This document shows positions 58,341 through 64,000 of a stretch of DNA of 64,000 nucleotides, piece after piece. Under the pieces are notes generated by a model. The model was not told the DNA's origin, did no database searches, and worked only from the letters and a program-made list of their open reading frames with translations. The stretch covers positions 1,178,001 to 1,242,000 of the forward strand of contig NZ_JAPNLE010000009.1 of NCBI RefSeq assembly GCF_026627925.1. The letters run 5' to 3'. This DNA comes from Cupriavidus sp. D39 (GTDB lineage Bacteria > Pseudomonadota > Gammaproteobacteria > Burkholderiales > Burkholderiaceae). Each line of letters starts with the position of its first letter. The first letter of the stretch is position 1. The position numbers and the translations under genes are program-made.

Positions 58341-60937
58341 ATGAACACTGCAAACCGCAAACCGCTGCCCGGTACCCAGCTGGATTTCTTCGACACGCGC
58401 GCCGCGGTCGAGGCGATCCAGCCGGGCGCCTATGACAAGCTGCCCTACACGTCGCGCGTGCTGGCCGAGAACCTCGTGCGCCGCTGCGACCCGCCACGCT
58501 GACCGCTTCGCTCAAGCAGATCATCGAGCGCAAGCAGGAGCTGGATTTCCCTGGTTCCCGGCCCGCGTGGTTTGCCATGACATCCTGGGCCAGACCGCGC
58601 TGGTCGACCTCGCCGGGCTGCGCGATGCCATCGCCGCCCAGGGTGGAGACCCGGTCCTGGTCAACCCGGTCGTGCCGACGCAACTGGTGGTGGACCACTC
58701 GCTGGCCGTCGAGTGCGGTGGATTCGATCCCGACGCATTCGAGAAGAACCGCGCCATCGAAGACCGTCGCAACGAAGACCGCTTCGACTTCATCAACTGG
58801 ACCAAGAAGGCGTTCAAGAACGTCGACGTGATTCCGCCTGGCAACGGCATCCTGCACCAGATCAACCTCGAGCGCATGAGCCCGGTGGTGCAGGTCAAAG
58901 ACGGCGTGGCCTTCCCCGACACGCTGGTCGGCACCGACTCCCACACCCCGATGGTGGACGCGCTGGGCGTGATCGCCATCGGCGTGGGCGGCCTGGAAGC
59001 CGAAAGCGTGATGCTGGGCCGCGCCTCGTGGATGCGCCTGCCGGACATCATCGGCGTGGAACTCACCGGCAAGCCGCAGCCGGGCATCACCGCGACGGAC
59101 ACCGTGCTGGCCCTGACCGAATTCCTGCGCAAGGAAAAGGTCGTGTCGTCCTACCTCGAATTCTTCGGCGAAGGCACCGCCCACCTGACGCTGGGCGACC
59201 GCGCCACCATCTCCAACATGGCGCCGGAGTTCGGCTCCACCGCCGCGATGTTCTACATCGACGAGCAGACCATCAAGTACCTCAAGCTCACCGGCCGCGA
59301 CGATGCACTGGTCAAGCTGGTGGAAACCTATGCCAAGGAAGCCGGCCTCTGGGCGGACAGCCTGAAGCACGCCGAGTACCCGCGCGTGCTCAGGTTCGAC
59401 CTGTCCACGGTGGTGCGCAACATCGCCGGCCCGTCCAACCCGCACAAGCGCGTGCCGACCTCCGAGCTGGCCGCGCGCGGCATCAGCGGCAAGGTCGAGA
59501 ACGAGCCCGGCCTGATGCCGGACGGCGCCGTGATCATCGCCGCCGTCACCAGCTGCACCAACACCAACAACCCGCGCAACATGGTGGCTGCCGGCCTGCT
59601 GGCGCGCAACGCCAACAAGCTCGGCCTCACCCGCAAGCCCTGGGTGAAGAGCTCGCTGGCGCCGGGTTCCAAGGCGGTCACGCTCTACCTGGAAGAAGCC
59701 AACCTGATGTCGGAGCTGGAGCAGCTGGGCTTTGGCGTGGTGGCCTATGCCTGCACCTCCTGCAACGGCATGTCCGGCGCGCTGGATCCGGTGATCCAGA
59801 AGGAAGTCGTGGAGCGCGACCTGTACGCCACCGCCGTGCTGTCCGGCAACCGTAACTTCGACGGCCGCATCCACCCGTATGCCAAGCAGGCCTTCCTGGC
59901 CTCGCCGCCGCTGGTGGTGGCCTACGCCATCGCCGGCACCATCCGCTTCGATATCGAGAAGGACGTGCTGGGCACCGACGCCGATGGCAAGCCAGTGACG
60001 CTGAAGGACATCTGGCCGTCCGATGAAGAGATCGACGCGGTGGTTGCCGCCAGCGTGAAGCCGGCGCAGTTCCGCAAGGTCTACGAGCCGATGTTCGCCG
60101 TGACCGCCGACACCGGCGAGCAGGCCAACCCGCTGTACGACTGGCGCGAGATGAGCACCTACATCCGCCGCCCGCCCTACTGGGAAGGCGCCTTGGCCGG
60201 CGAACGCGCGCTCACGGGCATGCGGCCCCTGGCCGTGCTCGGCGACAACATCACCACCGACCACCTGTCGCCGTCCAACGCCATCATGCTCGACAGCGCA
60301 GCCGGCGAGTACCTGGCCAAGATGGGCCTGCCGGAGGAAGACTTCAAGCTCCTACGCAACCCACCGCGGCGACCACCTGACCGCGCAGCGCGCCACGTTT
60401 GCCAACCCCACCCTGAAGAACGAAATGGTGGTGGTGGACGGCAAGGTCAAGCCGGGCTCGCTCGCCCGTGTCGAGCCGGAGGGCAAGGTCACCCGCATGT
60501 GGGAAGCCATCGAGACCTATATGGCCCGCAAGCAGCCGCTGATCGTGATTGCCGGCGCCGACTACGGCCAGGGCTCCTCGCGCGACTGGGCCGCCAAGGG
60601 CGTGCGCCTGGCCGGCGTGGAAGCCATTGCCGCCGAAGGCTTCGAGCGCATCCACCGCACCAACCTGGTTGGCATGGGCGTGCTGCCGCTGGAGTTCAAG
60701 CCTGGCGTGAACCGCACCACGCTGGGCATCGACGGCACCGAGACTTACGACGTGATTGGCGAGCGCACGCCGCGCTGCGATCTCACCCTGGTGATCCATC
60801 GCAAGAACGGCGAGCGCGTGGAAGTGCCGGTGACCTGCCGCCTCGACACCGCCGAAGAAGTGTCGATCTACGAGGCTGGTGGCGTGCTGCAGCGTTTTGC
60901 GCAGGACTTCCTCGAGTCGTCGAAGGCCGCTGCCTAA
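58341..60937 (+). CDS. acnD: Fe/S-dependent 2-methylcitrate dehydratase AcnD, three frame breaks
   Basis: The aconitase-family protein of about 865 residues starts MNTANRKPLPGTQLDFFDTRAAV. Frame breaks lie near 58494 (one base missing), near 58548 (one missing, CCC for CCCC) and near 60350 (one extra). The rest is intact: FPWFPARVVCHDILGQTALVDLAGLRDA, GTDSHTPMVDALGVIAIGVGGLEAE, the three [4Fe-4S] cysteines in VTSCTNTNNPRNM and YACTSCNGMSG, and GADYGQGSSRDWAAKGVRLAGVEAI in the swivel domain. It dehydrates 2-methylcitrate to 2-methylaconitate, needing PrpF for the isomer. Three compensable breaks in a perfect protein point to sequence errors. Confidence 0.9.
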
Positions 60938-60970
60938 GCGCGCGCAGGCGCATCGACCAGCAACGTGTTC

Positions 60971-60994
60971 GGGCGGTACGGCAACGTACCGCCC
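60971..60994 (+). other. Intercistronic stem-loop with GCAA tetraloop between acnD and prpF
   Basis: GGGCGGTACG and CGTACCGCCC form a perfect 10-bp stem closed by GCAA, a GNRA tetraloop, and followed by GGTTTC rather than a U run. It probably sets differential expression or mRNA stability of prpF. A weak terminator is possible. Confidence 0.75.
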
Positions 60995-61017
60995 GGTTTC
61001 ATCAGGACAAGAACTCC

Positions 61018-62208
61018 ATGGCCCACGTACCCCAGATCAAGATCCCCGCCACCTACATCCGTGGCGGCACCAGCAAAGGCGTATTCTTCCGCCTGCAGGA
61101 TTTGCCCGAAGCCGCGCAGGTACCGGGCGCGGCCCGCGATGCGCTGCTGATGCGCGTGATCGGCAGCCCGGACCCTTACGGCAAGCAGATCGACGGCATG
61201 GGCGCCGCGACCTCGAGTACCAGCAAGACGGTCATCCTCGCCAAAAGCAGCAAGCCCGATCACGACGTCGATTACCTGTTCGGCCAGGTCTCCATCGACC
61301 AGCCCTTTGTCGACTGGAGCGGCAACTGCGGCAACCTCTCCGCCGCCGTCGGCCCCTTCGCCATCAGTGCCGGGCTGGTCGACCCCAGCCGCATCCCGCA
61401 CAACGGCGTGGCCATCGTGCGCATCTGGCAGGCCAATATCGGCAAGACCATCATCGGGCACGTACCCATCACCAATGGCGCCGTGCAGGAAACCGGCGAC
61501 TTCGAGCTCGATGGCGTGACCTTCCCCGCCGCCGAAGTGCAGCTTGAGTTCATGGACCCGGCGGCCGAGGAAGACGGCGCCGGCGGCGCCATGTTCCCCA
61601 CCGGCAACCTGGTGGACGATCTCGAGGTGCCGGGCGTCGGCACGCTCAAGGCCACCATGATCAATGCCGGCATCCCGACCATCTTCCTCAACGCGGAAGC
61701 CATTGGCTACAAGGGCACCGAGCTGCAGGACGCCATCAACGGCGACGCCAAGGCCTTGGCGATGTTCGAGACCATCCGCGCCCACGGCGCGGTGCGCATG
61801 GGCCTGATCAAACATACCGATGAGGCCGCCACGCGGCAACACACGCCGAAGGTCGCCTTTGTCGCCAAGCCGGCCGGCTACGTGGCCTCCAGTGGCAAGC
61901 AGGTTGCCGCCGGCGACGTCGACCTGCTCGTGCGCGCCTTGTCCATGGGCAAGCTGCATCACGCCATGATGGGCACGGCCGCCGTCGCCATCGGCACCGC
62001 GGCGGCAATCACCGGCACGCTGGTGAACCTGGCCGCCGGCGGCGGCGAGCGCAACGCCGTGCGTTTCGGCCATCCCTCGGGCACCTTGCGGGTGGGAGCC
62101 GAAGCCAACCAGGTCGACGGCGAATGGACCGTGACCAAGGCCATCGCGAGCCGCAGCGCCCGGGTGCTGATGGAAGGATGGGTGCGCGTGCCCGGCGACG
62201 CGTTCTGA
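61018..62208 (+). CDS. prpF: 2-methylaconitate cis-trans isomerase
   Basis: The 396-residue PrpF protein has the diagnostic start IPATYIRGGTSKGVFFRLQDLPEAA, DGMGAATSSTSKTVIL, VDWSGNCGNLSAAVGPFAI (a conserved Cys) and NAGIPTIFLNAEAIGYKGTELQ. The fold is like diaminopimelate epimerase, and it isomerises trans-2-methylaconitate to the cis form for the downstream hydratase. It completes the acnD-type methylcitrate branch. Gene context is normal. Confidence 0.95.
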   Translation: MAHVPQIKIPATYIRGGTSKGVFFRLQDLPEAAQVPGAARDALLMRVIGSPDPYGKQIDGMGAATSSTSKTVILAKSSKPDHDVDYLFGQVSIDQPFVDWSGNCGNLSAAVGPFAISAGLVDPSRIPHNGVAIVRIWQANIGKTIIGHVPITNGAVQETGDFELDGVTFPAAEVQLEFMDPAAEEDGAGGAMFPTGNLVDDLEVPGVGTLKATMINAGIPTIFLNAEAIGYKGTELQDAINGDAKALAMFETIRAHGAVRMGLIKHTDEAATRQHTPKVAFVAKPAGYVASSGKQVAAGDVDLLVRALSMGKLHHAMMGTAAVAIGTAAAITGTLVNLAAGGGERNAVRFGHPSGTLRVGAEANQVDGEWTVTKAIASRSARVLMEGWVRVPGDAF

Positions 62209-62339
62209 GGCCGGCTGACGCCGCGGCCTGGATTTCACCCCGGTGCGGGGCCGGCCACGGCGCCCGCTACCGGGAGTATCCCGGAGCTACCACTATCGGC
62301 GCACCGGACAGGTCTCTCGCGGCTTGGCCTCGCCGTGTG

Positions 62340-62376
62340 AATGGCAGTCGGCTCGCGTAGCGAGCGGACTGCCATT
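62340..62376 (+). terminator. Rho-independent terminator region after prpF
   Basis: AATGGCAGTC and GACTGCCATT enclose, after one G-G mismatch, GCTCGC and GCGAGC around a 3-nt loop, then TTCC. It lies about 130 nt after the prpF stop and is symmetric enough to act for the convergent thioesterase gene as well. The rest of 62209-62531 holds no supported gene. Confidence 0.8.
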
Positions 62377-62531
62377 TTCCATTCAAGCCTTACCTCTCGC
62401 CCTGCAGGCTCGCCTGGCCCGCCGAAGCCGAGTGCGGCCGGAGTTGCGGGATCGCGCGAGATGGCACTGGTTTGGTCGTAAGGTGCAAATGCTTGGCGGT
62501 TAATTGCGTTAGTGATTTCAAGCCAGGGATC

Positions 62532-63035
62532 TCAGTCGTGCGGCACAGGTGGCTTGGGGGTCTGTGCATCGACAGGCACGAGGATGACCTCGCCCGATGC
62601 CACCAGCCGGAGTTCGCCGCCGGACTGCTCGGCGAACACTTCCGCCCTCGCAAACACCTGCCGCTTGCCCGCCTTGGTCACGCTGGCCCGCGCCACGAAT
62701 GCCTGCCCCACGGCCGGCGCCATGCAGTTCACCGAATAGTGGGATGCCATCACCGGCCCCGCCACCGTGGTGGCCGCGAAACCGCAGGCGGTATCGACCA
62801 GGGCGCCGATCACGCCCGCATGGAGGAATCCCGCGTATTGCGTGGCTTGGTCATGCCAGGCCATGCGAAGCTCCGCCGCTCCGCCCTCCGCGCGGATTAC
62901 CTCGAAGCCGAGCCACCGGTTGAATGCGGCGGTCTGGTTGACGCGCTTGACCGCGTCCAGCGAATAGGCGCTCTTGGTGGTCGCGCTGGTGGTCGCGTTG
63001 GTCGTCGCGTTGGTGCTGTTCGTATTTGCTGTCAT
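62532..63035 (-). CDS. PaaI family hotdog thioesterase with low-complexity N-terminus
   Basis: The 167-residue protein has YAGFLHAGVIGALVDTACGFAATTVAG, the HGG-type motif in HAGVIGALVDTA form, and VMASHYSVNCMAPAVGQAFVARASVTKAGKRQVFARAEVFAE. An unusual stretch of about 20 residues of N/T/A repeats precedes the domain, encoded by near-repeats of ACCAACGCGACC; a start further in may be the true one. It hydrolyses acyl-CoA or aryl-CoA esters by family. A second such gene lies 36 nt upstream on the same strand. Confidence 0.85.
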   Translation of the reverse strand: MTANTNSTNATTNATTSATTKSAYSLDAVKRVNQTAAFNRWLGFEVIRAEGGAAELRMAWHDQATQYAGFLHAGVIGALVDTACGFAATTVAGPVMASHYSVNCMAPAVGQAFVARASVTKAGKRQVFARAEVFAEQSGGELRLVASGEVILVPVDAQTPKPPVPHD

Positions 63036-63071
63036 TGCATTACCCTGCCTGGTTGAGATCCAAGGAAAAAC

Positions 63072-63509
63072 TCACTGCATGGCCCGGAAGGTCGCGTTGG
63101 CCCTGGCGCAAGCCACGCCGTCGGCGGTGACGAAAGCCTGGGCAAAGCACAGCGTCCCGCCGACCTTGGTGAACGACGTTTCGAACAGCAGCCACTGCCC
63201 GATCCGTGCCACGCCGAGGAAGTCGATCGACAGGTTCACGGTGACCAGGCTGCGCGGCTCGGCGAACTGCATGCCGCACGACAGCCCCATGGCGTTGTCC
63301 GCCAGGGCCGTGATCAGCCCGCCATGGGCAAAGCCGCGCGCATTGGTGTGGGCCTGGGCGAGCTTCACCGCCAGCACGATGGCCTGGTCCGAGCGTTTCG
63401 AGTACAACGGCTCCCAAGGGTCGGTCAGCGGACTATGGCGAAAATGCGGCGCAAAGCCGGGCGGAAGATCGGCGGGAAGTGCGGCATGCTCGGCCGTGGG
63501 GCTGGTCAT
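63072..63509 (-). CDS. PaaI family hotdog thioesterase
   Basis: The 145-residue protein has AHTNARGFAHGGLITALADNAMGLSCGMQF, with the AHGG motif and helix, then SLVTVNLSIDFLGVARIGQWLLFETSFTKVGGTLCFAQAFVTADGVACARANATFRAM. The ATG at 63509 follows GGAGACACCACG. It forms a likely two-gene unit with the next thioesterase gene, divergent from a TetR gene with a palindrome between. Substrate unknown. Confidence 0.88.
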   Translation of the reverse strand: MTSPTAEHAALPADLPPGFAPHFRHSPLTDPWEPLYSKRSDQAIVLAVKLAQAHTNARGFAHGGLITALADNAMGLSCGMQFAEPRSLVTVNLSIDFLGVARIGQWLLFETSFTKVGGTLCFAQAFVTADGVACARANATFRAMQ

Positions 63510-63567
63510 CGTGGTGTCTCCTGGTCGGATCGGTGAGGCTGCGATTGCCCCACCACTATTTTTAATG

Positions 63568-63579
63568 TAGACCAGTCTA
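63568..63579. promoter_or_regulatory. TAGAC-N2-GTCTA inverted repeat, TetR operator candidate
   Basis: The two 5-nt arms are perfect complements in an AT-rich stretch between the divergent thioesterase and TetR genes. TetR proteins of this sort often bind such a site to control both genes. Confidence 0.65.
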
Positions 63580-63629
63580 TATAATTCTCGAGGGATAACA
63601 ACCCCTCCAACAACCGAGGACTTCGTCAC

Positions 63630-64000
63630 ATGGCCGCTCAAGCCAAGCACCGGGACAAGATCATCCGCTCCGCCGCCGTGCTCTTTCGCCGCTACGGCTA
63701 TGCCGCCAGCGGCACCAACGACATCGTCGCACTGAGCGGTGCGCCGAAAGGCTCGCTCTATCACTACTTCCCGCGAGGTAAGGAGCAGATCGCCGAGGAA
63801 GTCATCGCGTACGCCGGGGAACTGGTGCGTACGACGCTCGCGCAGCTATGCGCCGAGCATGAGTCGCCCGGGGCGATCGTGCGCGCTTATGGGGTGTTGA
63901 TGGCCGGGTGGATGGCGCAGTCCGATTACCGCGACGGCTGCCCGATCTCGACCATCCTGCTGGAAATCGCTCCCGAAGCCGAGGGCGTCGCAGCGGCCGG
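63630..64000 (+). CDS. TetR family regulator, N-terminal part (cut by window edge)
   Basis: The 123 residues present start MAAQAKHRDKIIRSAAVLFRRYGYAASGTNDIVALSGAPKGSLYHYFPRGKEQIAEEVIAYAGELV, a typical TetR_N HTH, followed by the start of the ligand-binding domain with DYRDGCPISTILLEIAPEAEG. This resembles the YxaF/LmrA-like C-terminal family, in which a Cys in DGCPI is conserved. It is divergent from two thioesterase genes that it may control. Confidence 0.9.
   Translation, partial: MAAQAKHRDKIIRSAAVLFRRYGYAASGTNDIVALSGAPKGSLYHYFPRGKEQIAEEVIAYAGELVRTTLAQLCAEHESPGAIVRAYGVLMAGWMAQSDYRDGCPISTILLEIAPEAEGVAAA

Noticed and set aside
58318-60264. 648-codon open frame antisense to acnD
   Set aside because: No recognisable domain and an antisense-type composition; the plus strand clearly encodes AcnD.

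Overview
The window is dense, high-GC, beta-proteobacterial chromosomal DNA. Gene content and order suggest a Cupriavidus/Ralstonia-type Burkholderiaceae organism: a fad-type beta-oxidation cluster, Bug/TctC and Liv-type solute-binding proteins, and a sigma-54 methylcitrate cluster prpR/prpB-prpC-acnD-prpF. There is no rRNA, tRNA, CRISPR array or phage. The only mobile element is one IS630-family copy. This taxonomic call is inferred from content; nothing was searched.

Layout. 1-11.8 kb is a minus-strand lipid/beta-oxidation block: SDRs, class II aldolase, MDR reductase, NylB-like serine hydrolase, acyl-CoA dehydrogenase, thioesterases, thiolase, nicotinamidase and a FadB-like fusion. 12.2-13.8 kb is an amino acid permease. 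13.9-15.0 kb is a small ECF sigma operon with two tiny CPMC membrane proteins. 15.3-16.4 kb is the IS630 copy. 16.6-21.1 kb is a hydroxyaspartate-type module: DctA-like transporter, threo-3-hydroxyaspartate ammonia-lyase, OCD/iminosuccinate reductase-like enzyme and a YheO/DauR-like regulator. Two near-identical promoter boxes link the transporter to the regulator operon. 21.3-23.5 kb holds a secreted phytase-like esterase and a Phd/VapC toxin-antitoxin pair. 23.8-30.8 kb is an acyl-CoA ligase followed by a complete LivJHMGF importer. 31-35.1 kb is plus-strand housekeeping: SelO, MsrB, YciB, BolA, parvulin. 35.2-35.6 kb is a 216-bp tandem repeat. 35.6-39.3 kb is a TetR/AidB-like acyl-CoA dehydrogenase pair and an HD-GYP phosphodiesterase. 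39.8-40.7 kb is a decayed TctC gene. 40.8-52.1 kb is an island that looks built for peptides carrying D-amino acids: XRE-cupin regulator, FAD amine oxidase, M81 peptidase, Dpp-type ABC importer, N-acyl-D-amino-acid deacylase, RidA. 52.3-53.8 kb is a small monooxygenase and a cysteine synthase. 53.8-62.2 kb is the methylcitrate cluster. 62.5-64 kb is two PaaI thioesterases divergent from a TetR gene cut by the window edge.

A striking property of the sequence itself is the number of broken frames. Eleven genes carry thirteen frame-breaking lesions. Twelve are compatible with a single-base indel, and several lie in short G/C runs. The downstream protein is well conserved in every case, so most are probably sequence errors rather than decay. 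The TctC gene is different: about 35 nt encoding a conserved segment is missing.
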